From assembly GCA_963920705.1 (NCBI GenBank), contig CAWUCO010000077.1:112501-176500 (forward strand): DNA of 64,000 nucleotides, given 5' to 3'. The position numbers and the translations under genes were made by a program. The notes below the pieces were generated by a model. That model was given only the letters and a program-made list of their open reading frames with translations. It was not told the DNA's origin and ran no database searches. This document shows, piece by piece, positions 29,941 through 41,938 of this stretch (the stretch's first letter is position 1; the number at the start of each line of letters is the position of its first letter). This DNA is from Odiellus spinosus (taxonomy: Eukaryota; Arthropoda; Arachnida; Opiliones; Phalangiidae).

Positions 29941-31540
29941 TTCTCTAGAAAACCAGAGCTTTCTGTAAGGTACTTATCACAAACTCTTCCTCCCCATCCC
30001 TTTGATATAAAGCTTACGGTTCCTTGAGGAGTTATACCGATCAAGAATTTAACTGTGTTGTGATGTTTATAATTTGACCATGTTTCTGCTTGCCCAATTA
30101 CACTCAAAGGTGTTTCTGTAAACACTTCGAAGCAATCTATAATCACTGCTACTTTCGTATCAAAGTGCTCTCGAAAAGACATTGGCATAGTTGCTAGCAA
30201 AATATCTCTTTCTGGCCAGTAAATGTACCTAGCTAGTCTCGCTTCCAATGCGTCTAAAGTATTATAGAAAACCCTCCCTACTGTTCGTTCAGAGACATTA
30301 AATCGGTATGCTAAATCTCGATTGGTAGAACCTAGTCTCAACTTCATTAGCGTCAAAATGTACTGCTGAAATTCTTATAATTTAGCGTTCTTGATAAGGT
30401 ATGGTTTCACTTCATCAAATAGCTCCATTAGATAATCGTAACTTTCTAGCCCGGTAAAATGTTTCACTTTTTGAGTATTTTCAACAAAAGAATATTCAGT
30501 GAAGCTTCTTACGTCTAGTTCTTTTTTAAAATATTCAAGTCTTTCCATTTTAATTTCCATTTCTTCTCTGTAACTAGCTATTAGGCTTTCCATTTCTTCT
30601 ATCTTAACACTTAATTCTTCAATTAACAATTTAGCTTCCTTTAAATCAACAACCGTAGCCTCCAAAATAACTTCATCACATACCCGAGTAAAGGTTTGCG
30701 TACTCGCAACAAGTAAAATTTCCTCGTTTGTTTGTGAAGCTCTATCTAGAGATACTACATTATCTGTCTGTATATATATTTTTTTTTAACAAAAGTCTCT
30801 AAGGTCTGGACTCCAACTTCTTGAAATTCTTTTATAGTACAGTAACTATTGTCGTTTGAAGTGTTAAATGATACCCCAGAATCCTCTAAATCACTATGAT
30901 TCGCAAGAGTATTTTCCACTGTGTCATTTTCAGTTCCAAAGTCCGTTTCGAAGTATTCAAACGAATCAAGATTAATTCCGGAGCCAGAGGCTTTCTCGTT
31001 GTTCATCACCTCTGGAATTTTGCTATGGCGTCTCTCACTATTTACTACAAATTTAATTGATGTAATAATTGAAATGAACGTTAAGCAAAATATTACCTTT
31101 CAACTTATAACGATTAATTTTTCTTTGATAGCGATTTACTCGAGCTTAAAGTTTAGCTTCCTCCTTTTCACTTCTTGACTTGACGTTTAAAAAGGGGTCA
31201 GGTAACCAATCAGGATTTGTATTATCAAAAAGACTAGCTGGGGCCCCTAAAAAATGTTTTATTAGAAGAAATTTAAAAGAAAATATAAGCCAAAAATAAC
31301 CTGAGACATACCTGAGAAGAAATGATTTGAACATACTCTTATTTGGTTTCCTACATTCGACGTTCGCTTAAGCCTTAGTCTTTTTATCCACTGTATACGT
31401 CTATGTTCCGATAGCTTTTGGGCTATTTCCCCTTGATTAACAATTATTTTGGGAATTCTATGAAAGCTAACTCTTACTCCTAAATCATTTGAGCAACCAG
31501 TAACACTTTTGCATCCTTTAATATAACACCTTTGAACCAT
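29925..31540 (-). pseudogene. THAP-DDE transposase truncated and fused to PolB
   Basis: Exon 1 (31540-31305) is a THAP finger: CYIKGCKSV, VSFHRIPKII, IQWIKRLRL and VCSNHFFSG, ending at GTATGT. Exon 2 after TTTTTTAG encodes GAPASLFDNTNPDWLPDPFL. Further exons give an acidic segment (30755-31009) and a coiled coil (30375-30665, IEELSVKIEEMESLIASY). The transposase core has a helix-turn-helix ([16 protein letters not shown]), the first Asp in VIIDCFEVF and the second in [10 protein letters not shown]. At LTPGD the frame passes without a stop into PolB zinc-finger sequence. The third catalytic residue is lost, so it cannot be active. Confidence 0.75.
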
Positions 31541-31747
31541 ATTAAATTATTTCGCTAAATAATCAACTGTTATAACACAGCAAAAGTATACCAACATGTC
31601 TTCCAGAATAAAATAGTGCCGACCTATACCACGGGTGGCGCTATACACATAATGTGACGTTACGTGACATACACGAGCCAATTCCCTATTGAACTTTATT
31701 TTATCTTGGGCTTTTTTTATGGAATCATCCATGGATCAAATAAACTT

Positions 31748-32785
31748 AATACAATAAGTTCGTTGGAAGACGCGTTTCCAAATCCAAAATAGAGGACAAA
31801 TATGGAAGTACGCTAACTTTTTTTTGTAATAAATTTGTGGAATGTTCATCTCGTACGTGTTTTAAATAAAGTATCTTACCTTTTCTATCAATTAGAGTGG
31901 TTAGCGGCTTGGAATTATAGCAAATTTTATCGTTATATTTCGATTCATAACATTAACCCTAGGTTTTTAAATAATGAATTAGTAAGGCTCACGTTTTCTG
32001 ACAGGCTTATAGGGTGCTAAGTTTGTACAATAAGGAAACTTAATATAATGTTAGATTTTCACTTTGAATTTTAGATTATTGTCTTCCGAGGTATATTTCA
32101 TTTTAACTAAAGTTTATTAAACCACAAGAGGAAACCAGAGGACGTGTGGGTGATATGTTAAGAAAGACATTGAAAGCGAATCTTTTAATTACATTTGTCT
32201 TTTATGCACTGAATCTGAATAGTGAAGCTGATTAGCAGTTTTTTTTCACGTTATTTGAAAATTTAGCCCTAGGGATCGTGTTGATCTCTATTGCTAAATT
32301 TTCAAATAACGTGAAAAAAAACTGCTAATCAGCTTCACTGTTCAGATTCAGTGCATAAAGGACAAATGTAATTAAAAGATTCGCTTTCAATGTCTTTCTT
32401 AGCATATCACCCATACGTCCTCTGGTTCCCTCTTGTGGTTTAATAAACTTAAGTTCAAATGAAATATACCTCGGAAGCCAATAATCTAAAATTCAAAGTG
32501 AAAATCTAACATTATATTAAGTTTCCTTATTGTACAAACTTAGCACCCTATAAGCCTGTCAGAAAACGTGAGCCATACTAATTCATTATTTAAAAACCTA
32601 GGGTTAAGGTTATGAATCGAAATATAATGATAAAATTTACTATAATTCCAAGCCACTAACCACTCTAATTGATAGAAAAGGTAAGATACTTTATTTAAAA
32701 CACGTACGAGATGAACATTCCACAAATTTATTACAATATTTGTCCTCTATTTTGGAAACGCGCCTTCCAATGAACTTGTTGTATT
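31748..32785. repeat. 1-kb foldback palindrome with about 500-bp arms
   Basis: The left arm (31748-32267) and right arm (32293-32785) are inverted copies of about 95% identity around a 25-bp spacer. Both arms contain the same 61-codon frame in opposite orientation, which is a by-product of the repeat and not a gene. The left arm has two small insertions relative to the right. The ends read AATACAA(T/C)AAGTTC. No target duplication is clear. It is a foldback-type element or an inverted duplication. Confidence 0.9.
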
Positions 32786-33036
32786 TTTTTTTTTCGGAAA
32801 GCTTATATGTAGGGCTAAACCGTAAAATTCAGTACCAGATAGCAGTGATAATTAAAATAGTAAAAGTGTCCAAACTTACCTTGGGTTACGCCGTTACGGT
32901 AACAGTCATCTGAAAATAATAAGTTAAGTTTAAGCTTATTGACGATAATCTGCTATGCCTAATTCCATGTAGCTTTCTGCGTTGGCACCTTCAATTATTT
33001 CCCCCCCCCAATAATTTCTTTACTTATTTTTCGTTA

Positions 33037-35924
33037 ATGAAACGAAATGGAAGTAAAAAACAACGTAGAACCAAACGGGCTGGGTCAGATAAAAAAAGAG
33101 GGGCTAGGATTAGGAGAGAGTTAAATCTAGCCTTTCCTGTGACCCTTCTACCACCTCGTATGTGTGCCTTTCAAATTTAATTGTTAGACGATATTAATAG
33201 GTTTTAATGTTAATACAAACTTTGTTATTTTACAGTGCCATTGCTTTCAGCTACTATCACCAGGAAACCACAGTTGCCACCACCGGGACCTGTGACCCCT
33301 CTACCACCGCTGGGACCTGTGACCCCTCTACCACCGCTGGGACCTGTGACCCCTCTACCACCGCTGGGACCTGTGACCCTTCTACCTCCGCAGGGACCTG
33401 TGACCCCTCTACCACCTTGTACGTGTGACTTTATAATAATAATAATAATACAAATTTATTTAAATATTGTTAGATATTATTAGGTTTTAATGTTTTATGT
33501 ATATTTATTTTACAGCGTCATTCCTTTCTGTTGCCACCACCACGCAACCACAGTTCCCACCACCGGGAATATGGTCAAACTGCATTAGACCACCCATGCC
33601 TCATCCATTCCAGACATCACGTATGTGTTAACTCAAATTAAAATTCATTATTATTTATATAAATATATCATGTGTTAATGATAGAAGTAGGTTTTTTTAA
33701 CTGTCTCTGCGCAAAATTACTGAAATTTAAATTAGAGTACAATGAAAGTTAAAAGTGCTCAAGATTTTGGGTTTATTTTAAAAATAGATAAAATACATTG
33801 ACCCGACTAGTTTCGAACGATTATTAGTTCAGGGGTTTGACCGAGGGGGCTGACACTTGAGGAACTCGGTGTACAAGAGGAAATAAACTCGCGCGAACTC
33901 TCACGAATTCACACGAACTCGCGCGAACTCTGGCGAACTCGCGTAAACTCTCGCGAATTCGCCAGAATTCGCGCGAACTCACGAGAATTGGCGAGAACTC
34001 GCGCGAACTCTTTGAAACTTACGCGAACTCTCATAAATTTAATGAGAAATCTTGCAAATTTTCGAAAACTCCGGCGAGTTCTTGGATAATCTCCCGAACT
34101 CTCAAGAACTTTTCCGAACTCTCGAGAACCCAAACGAACTCAACAATTTTTTCCGAACTGCCGTAATTTTATCGAGGATTTTAGCGATTCTTTGGTTTTG
34201 AGCATTGTGGAACAAACTCCATAATTGCGCACCTGACGCCATCTAGAATACCTATTATATATAATTATATATTATATAATTATATTATATTATATATATA
34301 ATATACGACTAAATATTCCTGCCATTTATTTTGCTAAAATTAGCAACGTGATTTCCTATGAATTTTAATGGTCAACCTTTTATTTTTTAGTAATATTATC
34401 ATTACCTAAAAACCTTTTCTTTATAAAATGACGTTTATATACTTCATTATATTCAAATAGGTATCCCAAGATATTACACATGACGAAGATGAAGAGAACA
34501 ACTCGGCAGCCTCAATTCCAAATTCTTTATTTTTCGATGAAGCAGCATTGAAGACATACACCAGGGAAATTACGGATCATAGTCGAATGTGTGAAAATGA
34601 TCTCTCTTTGAAAAAAATTAGACACGTAACTGGATTTGTGAAAGAGTTGCATTATGAATGTAAGAAAGGACACAAGAAGAAAATTATATCATCGTCGTTT
34701 TTAGGCGAATTCTACACCACGAATTGTTCGCTTTTTGTAGCATTTGCCTGTATGTTGAAAGTTCAATTCGAAAAGTTTGTCAGATTTTCAAATCTCGGTA
34801 ATTACCATATTGAAACCTTCAAAAAGTTAATTGTAGCTTTTGGGGCAACTGTTGGGCAGCTAAAAATGGAATCCATTTACGAAGTAATTCATAATGAAAC
34901 GACAGTACAAGGCGACATCAAGAAGATATCTATAGAAACGGATGCCCGGCATGCTTGTCGAAAAAATTCGGTCCATAGCGATGTCGTCGCGCTAGGAAGC
35001 AAAACTCATAAAGTTGTCAGTATTGTTCATGTTACAAAAAAAGATGAACCAAGTAGCCAAAAACACGAACTTTATGGTACAAAAAAGATTTATGAAGATT
35101 TAAAAGCCAGAGGTCTTGAGGTAAATGATCACGCTCACGATAGAAATACGAGTGTAAATAAATTTATAAGAGAGGAGAATGGCCCAACGAGTACCAAAGA
35201 CAGATGGCATGCAGTAAAGGCAATCGCAAAGGGAGTATGGGAATTGGGAAGAGGATCGGCTAAGTGGAGTGGAGTGAAATGGCATCCGCAACTATGTGAT
35301 AAAGAATGTGTAGTAAAGAACCCAGGGTATTGGGCAATTGCCAATTGTGAGAAAAACCCTCAAAAACTAAGAGAAAACGTTGATAAATGTATTCCACACT
35401 TCCAAGGAAACCACGAGATGTGTATAGCAGATTCACCATGTAAGGAAGAAGATTATGTGATGTCAGTGGACATGATAACAGATCCTAAGGCTGTGGAAAT
35501 GCTATCAGACTATTTACACAAGACAACATTATACAGATTCCCTGCAGATTACGCCAACTCTAAGGATACTTATTTTGTTGAAAGCTTCAATAACACGTGT
35601 CTGATGTATTTAGACAAGAGAATTCACTACGGGGACTTTGTGTATGAAATGCGCCAGGACTTGGCGGTGTTGGATTGGAACGAACATTGTTGTAGGGGCT
35701 ACACCAGCATTTGGGACCGAGAAAGAGTTCGCCATTCTAACAGAATTCGCGGGAAAAAAACGTACAAAAAGAAAACTTACACGTATAAATTTAATTCTGT
35801 AAAATTATACATTATTTATTTCAATCTCCTAATTTTTCATTTTTTATTTTTTCAGTTTTGTTTCCAAAATTTGGGAACTTCTATCAACACGCGAATATAT
35901 CAGGAACAACCTGGATGTCTCTAG
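33037..35924 (+). CDS. Kolobok-like transposase, spliced
   Basis: Four phase-consistent exons, 33037-33157, 33236-33418, 33516-33620 and 34471 onward, have standard GT/AG ends. An optional 57-nt intron at 35799-35855 is also in frame. The N-terminus is basic (KKQRRTKRAGSDKKRGARIR). A Pro-rich part with five 9-residue repeats (GPVTPLPPL, 27-bp unit) follows. The core shows SIETDARHACRKNSVHSDVV, GTKKIYEDLKARGLEVNDHA, HDRNTSVNKFI and KDRWHAVKAIAKGVWELG, a pattern of Asp residues like Kolobok-type DDE transposases, then Cys clusters (HPQLCDKECVV, CIADSPCKEED). No stops interrupt it. It converges on the gene at 36514-37172. The superfamily name is a best match, not certain. Confidence 0.65.
33880..34145. 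repeat. Minisatellite of a (G)CGAACTC-type 8-10 bp motif
   Basis: A degenerate array of CGCGAACTCTCG-like words, on the antisense strand giving repeated SREFARVLAN-like peptides. It lies in the intron between exons 3 and 4 of the Kolobok-like gene. An AT microsatellite follows at 34252-34304. Confidence 0.75.
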
Positions 35925-36513
35925 CAGTCAAATGACTGAAATTGATACCGAAAAAGAGATGAATAAACACGAGTTACATGTTCCTAATAAACTAAAAAGA
36001 AATGAATTCATTTAGTCCTTTACTCTCTCTTTCAAGTTTACTCATTGTAAATAGTTTTCAAATAAAATTGCTTAGCTTTGCATTTTTGATTTTTTTGTCA
36101 ATTATTTTTTCATGATATAATATTTGCCCATTTGAAAACTATGCTATAAATAAAAATCCCGGAACTAGGTGTTTTGCGATGGTTTATCACTATTGGACAC
36201 AAACATTATCAATAGAATAAAAACACTAAATTATTATTTAGTAGGCATTCTCATTCTAATTTAGTGAGTTTTTTCAGTCCAATTCATCTCTATAATACGT
36301 TTGGCCTGATGCAATAGCATAAAAAAAACCTGACGATTTATTAAAATTTGAAAAAAATTATTGAGTTTTATTGTATTTATATAGTACAAAGTGAAAATTA
36401 GGGGTGTTCAATGAAATGATACTATTTGTTGAATGTTTTTCGCTTATGATTTAGAAACATTTCAAAGAGATGTAGAACTACATTATCAAAGAAACGTTTT
36501 CAATAAACTAAAT

Positions 36514-37172
36514 TCATGCCCATTGGTGTCCTTTGTACGGGATGCCTGGTGGATTTGGGTATCTTCTCCGAACTTCCGTCAACACACATTGAGGCATGAT
36601 TTCTCTCTTGTGAAATACCATAAATGGTCTGTTTCCATTTTCTCTCTTCTTAACAACAAATCTTTCTGTAGTCCATCCTCCTAAGTTTGAAATACAGCTC
36701 CAAAACTTTTTATATTTTTGTCTTCTTATCGGTGGGTTATGCATGGATGGCTCTTGGCGGTTTTGGAGCCATATGTGATTTCGACTGGAAACACACGGAT
36801 CTAAAAAGCAATCGGGACATTCGTTTCCATTGTTTTCAGGTTGTGAAGGAGGAGGTGTAGGTGGGATATCAGGGATCGTTTGTTTTTCTGAAATTATGTT
36901 TTATGGTTTGAAATATTATATTATTATAATAGAGTTTGCTGAAACTGTCTTTTGATGATTTTATATGTATTTTAGCCTATTAAATTTCAAAGCTACATAA
37001 AAGTAAATAAAAATATATAGGATCAATAAACAATACAGAACTAATTATACGTACTTTGAATATTATTTGGAGACTGAAATATATTTTCAAAATTCCATCC
37101 ATTTGTAACAAAAACATCTCTTATTGCTTCTTCTTGTTGTTTAGTTACGTTTCCAGATAAACTAGTAGTCAT
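36514..37172 (-). CDS. Spliced 163-residue accessory protein, ECPDCFLDPC family
   Basis: Exons 37172-37055 and 36887-36514 join in phase (donor GTACGT, acceptor TTTCAG). The start is ATGACTACTAG. The N-terminal exon has KQQEEAIRDVFVTNGWNFEN. The second has a Pro-rich stretch, then NECPDCFLDPCVSSRNHIWL, a basic region, GGWTTERF, REIMPQCVLTEVRRRYPNPP and GIPYKGH near the end. I have seen this Cys and NPPGIPY pattern only in uncharacterised transposon-associated proteins of invertebrates. It faces the Kolobok-like transposase tail to tail, so the two may be the gene pair of one element. No terminal repeats were found. Confidence 0.6.
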
Positions 37173-37519
37173 GGTTGTAATTTAGGAAAGAAATGACCGA
37201 TATTTACCAGCGCAGCGCGTTATTTATTGAATTTGAAATTGAACTCTAGACATTGATCTCCTGATAAGCAAACAGGTGTATTTTCGGAGAAGAATAGAAA
37301 AAAAGAAAGAGTTCAGAAAATCCGACCTAACAGCGGTACTGCTGCAGGTGTTCGCTGACTACAAACGCATAAATATATAAGAAAATCAGTGAAAGTGGTC
37401 ACCACTATGATGATAGGGGAACCTCCTTCGAACCTAACAAAAGAGCGACCGTGCACGCGCTCCAGGGGTGGTCCATCGGCTTAGATGTTGAGAAGGGGGC
37501 TGAAATTTTCTCTCGCCTC

Positions 37520-39620
37520 GGTCTTTAAAGTACCAGATGTTTCATTCATGTACGATGTTGTTTCGTATTCTAAAGAAGATTCTTTAAATTTTATCTAAGA
37601 AAACTGGAACAAGAGCTCCGTCAATAGATTTTCTGGTTTAAAGCCGCTAGAAGTTCGCCTTTTATTAAGGTGATTGGCGAATTTCTCTTCAGTCTGTCGG
37701 TATGAGCCATACTGAGCCTAGCGGGGACGAGGAGGAGGCGGCTTTAGATTTAACTTTAAATCGGGATGCTAAACGATTTTACTCAATCGATAAACTATTG
37801 GACAAAAAAATCGAGAAAGTACGGTTGTAGACAAATCGAAGCTAAAGTTAATTTTAAGAATTTAAACGAAATTAAATTAACTGAATTTCACGACACGTTG
37901 GTCAATATAATTAATTCTTTGTTGTACGTTTTTAAAATCAAACCCCAATTATATATTCTTGGAGAATGATGATCTTTGCTTCGGGAGGGGTTTAGCTATC
38001 GGAATTTTCCTAGCTGATATAAGGCTAGGTTCGTAATTAGATCGGATGAATTAGATAACACTGTAAATTTAAAATTAATGAACGTAAATGACTTAACGGC
38101 CGAACGGGTTCTACATTCAATAAGTAGAATTGCCCAGAGTAGCAAAAAGTTCAATCTGTACGCCTCTCTCGTCTTTGATATTATCTCGTCTTTGATATTT
38201 CATTGGTCCGTTTCGAGAGAAACAAATATTTTTCGTCTCATTGAATCAATGCGTCCACGTGCTTAAAGATTTGCATTACCTTAAAGGGGGTAGAGCTTAC
38301 TGCCCCCTCTGTCTAAAAATATTTACAAGCGCGCGTCAGAAACGAGGTCATACGTGCGAGAAGCGTTTAATATGCCATAGATGTAAGGCTAACGTCTTTC
38401 ACGAGCTGTCATTAGTGAAACTAATCCGTTGCAGAAAATGTAGTAGATACTTTAAAGGGATAGTCTGTTTTAATTTACACGAATCGAATAATGTTTGTGA
38501 GACTTTTAAACGGTGTATTGAGTGCGGTTTAGAACGCGGCGAAAAACACGAGTGTAACAAACCTTGTCGAAAGTGAAATATTGTTATTACGACTCGGAGA
38601 CAATTGTTAAGAATAAAGAACACGTCCCGGTACTACTTGTTTCGGCCATGGAACAAGATGAGGGAAGCTACGATTACAAAAACTTTCACGGCTACGATTG
38701 TTTTGATCAATTTTTGAACTATTTATTCGAAACGTAAGAGGATTATATTCAACACGCTACGAAACGAGTAAAAGTAACGATTCCGATTTACTCTTATGTA
38801 CAACTAGTGGCACATAATAGCCGCAGCTTCGATGCATTCTTCGTGTTAAACTCGCTTCTGAGAAGAAAAATCATACCCGAAGTAGTTTTTCAGGGAAGCA
38901 AACTTTTGGGAATTTTTCTCAAAAACCAAAAAATTAAATTTATCGACAGTTTTAGCTTTATCTCGCAATCCTTGCGTACTTTTTCAACCACGTTCTCTCT
39001 CGGAGCGTGCCAAAAACAATTCTTTCCGTATATATTCATGAACGACACGAATCTTGATTATAATTCGAAAATACCCGACAAGAAGTATTTCCAGCGGGAA
39101 TATATGAAGACTAAAGATTACGAATCTTTTCTCGAGTGGTACGCCGAGAAATCTTTACAGCCGAGCTATAATTTACAAGAAGAGTTAGAGTACTCTACTA
39201 TTATGGACGTGAAAGTTTTACAAAAAGGCGTGGACAAATTTCGGCTAATGTTCAAGCAAGAAACGGGTTACGACATTTAAAATATGAACGCTTTAACAAT
39301 CGCCGGCGCGTGTACTAATCTCTTTCTACACAAATATCTAGAAGAATTCACTTTAGGCGTCGTACCTAGTAACGTATACGGAGATAACGTTTTTCAGAGC
39401 AAACCGGCGCAACAATGGCTGGCGTGGGAGGAAAAGACCCGCGGCGTTAAAATCCAAACTTCTCGGTCAGTGGAGGGAGAAAAGAAATTTGGAAGATATC
39501 CCGTGGATGGTTTTTCGAATAATCCAGATACCGTCTATCAGTTCGACGGTTGTTTCATTCTCGGCTGCCCTTTACATACTAAAGTGGGGGCAATGGAATT
39601 CTTTACTGCAGGATACGTTA
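37520..39620 (+). pseudogene. polB: PolB lineage iii, truncated copy, with end of the upstream gene
   Basis: Starting near 37520 this copy follows the 57.4-59.9 kb sequence: the last codons of the unidentified upstream gene (VPDVSFM, then GLKPLEVRLLL), then the PolB N-terminal domain, zinc modules (GGRAYCPLCLKIF, CHRCKANVFHEL), Exo II AHNSRSFDAFF, FIDSFSFI, Exo III YSTIMDVKVLQKG, and FGRYPVDGFSNNPDTVYQFD. It breaks off near 39620, where repeat array B begins, before polymerase motif A. Frameshifts, stops and a deletion (near 37940-38030) interrupt it. The Asp residues replaced in the longer copy are retained here. Confidence 0.85.
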
Positions 39621-39627
39621 GAGAAAG

Positions 39628-39818
39628 GGCTACCCATTGGCAGAGCGAGATATCTCTGCCTTCCCCCTTTTCCGCCCCCCCCCCTACAAATTTTTACCCC
39701 CTTATAGTCTGCCAAATGGGAACACTTTTATCCCCCTTCCTGCCCCCATTAGAGTCTGCCATTGGGTAGCACTTTTACCCCCATACCTGCTCCCATTAGA
39801 GTCTGCCAATGGGTAGCA
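39628..39818. repeat. 47-bp tandem array with GCACTTTTACCCCC core (array B)
   Basis: GGGCTACCCATTGGCAGA at 39628-39645 is followed by a C-rich stretch and then units starting at 39706, 39753 and 39800. Each begins AGTCTGCCAATGGGTA, the inverted form of that left arm, and continues as GCACTTTTACCCCC plus a C-rich tail. The core matches that of array A although the rest of the unit differs. It replaces the rest of PolB. Confidence 0.75.
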
Positions 39819-40286
39819 GTCCGGTGGCCAACTATCGTACTTCTACGGTGTCTCGCCAACCCCTGTAGGTCTCCTAGCAAAAGATAGGCTTAAAAGGTAT
39901 GGCGAGAAAAACATATGCTTAAAAGATAGGCTTCAACTAGTAAATAAAAACATAGTTTCAAAGACAAAGTCTCACAAAAATCAATTTTTTTATTTAAAAG
40001 TTATTACAAATGTATCTTAGGAGATACATTTTTTATACATATATTATACAGAAAAGCACGTGAATATTAATAATATAAGAAAATTCTTTACCAAATGTTA
40101 AATATGCCCCTAGGCGTCTTACGAAGTTATAGTTTTAATATGATCCACAACCTTCTATACTTTTTACATAAACCCGATCTTGAAACGCTCTTTAAATATT
40201 TTAATTATAGTTAGATTACATGGTGAATAGAAAGAAAAACCTTGACATTTTAATAAAATTGAATATATTTTTGATTTTTTATATAG
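39819..40286. other. Non-coding stretch
   Basis: Contains a short repeated word AAAAGATAGGCTT (39883 and 39922 area) and AT-rich sequence. Its end provides the ATATAG acceptor of the next exon. I found no first exon for that gene. Confidence 0.4.
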
Positions 40287-40638
40287 ATTTCCATCTGAGA
40301 CGCAATTACCGCGGAAAAAATTTATAAAAGAAAATGAAATTCCCCAGTGTCCTTCATGCGACATAACAACTTATGCTGTGTGTCATACAGTAGGGAAAAA
40401 TATCCATTTCTGCCGAAACCCCACGTGCTATGTCTTTAAAGAAGCCGTATATCTTCAGCGGGAAAATGTTCTATTGACACAAATATCCTTTCCACCCTTA
40501 GAATATTTACCGATAAATGATATTTGTGTCAACTGTAAACAGTTTTGTCCCCCTGAACATAGATATATGAAAGCGTGTGGCGTTTTTGAAAGGGAGAATA
40601 AAGCGAATTATCACTGCTGCCGCTATATCAAAGATTAG
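40287..40638 (+). CDS. Zinc-ribbon protein exon, copy 1
   Basis: An exon opens after TTTTATATAG at 40287 and runs to a stop at 40638 (117 residues). Key features are CPSC, then GKNIHFCRNPTCYVFKEAVY, LQRENVL, LPINDICVNCKQF and the C-terminal HCCRYIKD. The pattern CxxC-x(about 20)-FC-x4-C, then CVNC and CCRY, matches the exon at 52710-53071 along its full length, with the acceptor at the same position. It probably folds as a double zinc ribbon. No first exon was found. It lies just before a PolB lineage i fragment. Function is unknown. Confidence 0.6.
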
Positions 40639-40870
40639 TCTTAGGATAGTTCCTTTCCTTCTTTCGTCGAATGTTTCGCTTTATTGCACCCTTCCACCAC
40701 TTTTTGCAAATGTTTCACGTAATTCGAATCGTTATTTTTAGTCATTAATCTAAATCTAAATCCTTTTCCTTCTTTCTATTATTTTAATTGGCCCATCCTT
40801 CCCATTTCTTTCCTCTCTTATTTTATCCTTCAATTTCCTTACTAACATTAATTAATCTTTCCTTTTCAGA

Positions 40871-41893
40871 AGAAACTCTTCCAAACCATAAATATATCAC
40901 GGTAAAAGAATGTCAATTTTATCGCTTTTTGATGGAAAACGCCGAAGCCAAAGTTTTTTTGCAAAAGTCTAATATTACGCCCCCGTATTAATGGACGCAG
41001 CGCTTTATATGGTGGTAGTTGTAGCGTATTTAAATTAAAAAGCGTTCCTCAAACTCATCAAACTATAAAATATTTAGATATAATTTCGCTTTACCCTAAT
41101 ATCTGTCGCGATAAGGTTTTACCGGGATTACACCCCAGCATTATTACCTCTAACTTTAATTACGAAGCAGATGCGTATTTTGGGGTTGTCCACGCGCGTG
41201 TACTGCCCCCCCCCAAACGTTATATCCCCGTTTTACCCGTTCGAGTGAATGGAAAATTATATTACCCGCTGTGTAAAATGTGTGCTAAATTTCAGTTAAA
41301 CGTTTGCAATCACGGAGAAAACGATAGAGCTTTATTGGGCCGTAAAGTATGCTAATTACAAAATCTTAGATATTTACGAGGTTTATCACTATCAAAAGCA
41401 AGAAAATTTCTTTAGTCAGTACATGACGGATTTTATTGGCTTTAAAATAGCGAATTCGGGATTTCCAAGTGATGCTGTCACAGAAAAAAAAAATTTTGTC
41501 GAAAAAATTAATCAAAGTGAAAAATTAAATTTAAATATTTTTGACATTACTGACAATCCTGGATTACGTCACGTGGGAAAACTAAATATTAACGAGCTAT
41601 GGGGACGTGTAGGGCTCAGAACTAACCATACTAAGACTGTACTAATTAATAAATATGCAGAAATAATTAAATATTTAGGAGACCCTAGCGTGGAAATAGA
41701 TGATTTGCGACCCGTAACTGACGAAATTGCGATGTTAAGCCTCAAAAGCGAAAGCGATTACGCGCCTTCGTATAATTACGGTAATGCTATTGTGGCTAGT
41801 TTCGTTTCCGCTTATGGGCGTATTAGATTAAATGAAACTTTGTTTAAATTGGGCAGGACCTGCGTATATGGGGATACGTTTCTTGGCATGGTG
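40871..41893 (+). pseudogene. polB: PolB lineage i fragment with motifs A and B
   Basis: The sequence from GAAACTCTTCCAAACC onward is nearly identical, inverted, to 9.7-10.17 kb and continues further into the polymerase domain: DIISLYP, then LRHVGKLNINELWGRVGLRT (motif B region), NAIVASFVSAYGRIRLNETL and CVYGDT. It is cut within motif C (YGDT, with the DS lost) by a fragment of another repeat whose sequence recurs near 43240. Several frame changes precede the open part at 41423-41938. Confidence 0.8.
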
Positions 41894-41938
41894 ATTCAGA
41901 AAATAAATTCAAAAGTTTGCCTCGAGGTTTGCCTTTAA

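Noticed and set aside
31835-32725. A pair of near-identical 61-residue genes in opposite orientation
   Set aside because: Both are fixed parts of the foldback arms, with no start context or domain.
33909-34133. Minus-strand SREFARVLAN repeat protein
   Set aside because: Produced by a degenerate minisatellite inside an intron of the Kolobok-like gene.
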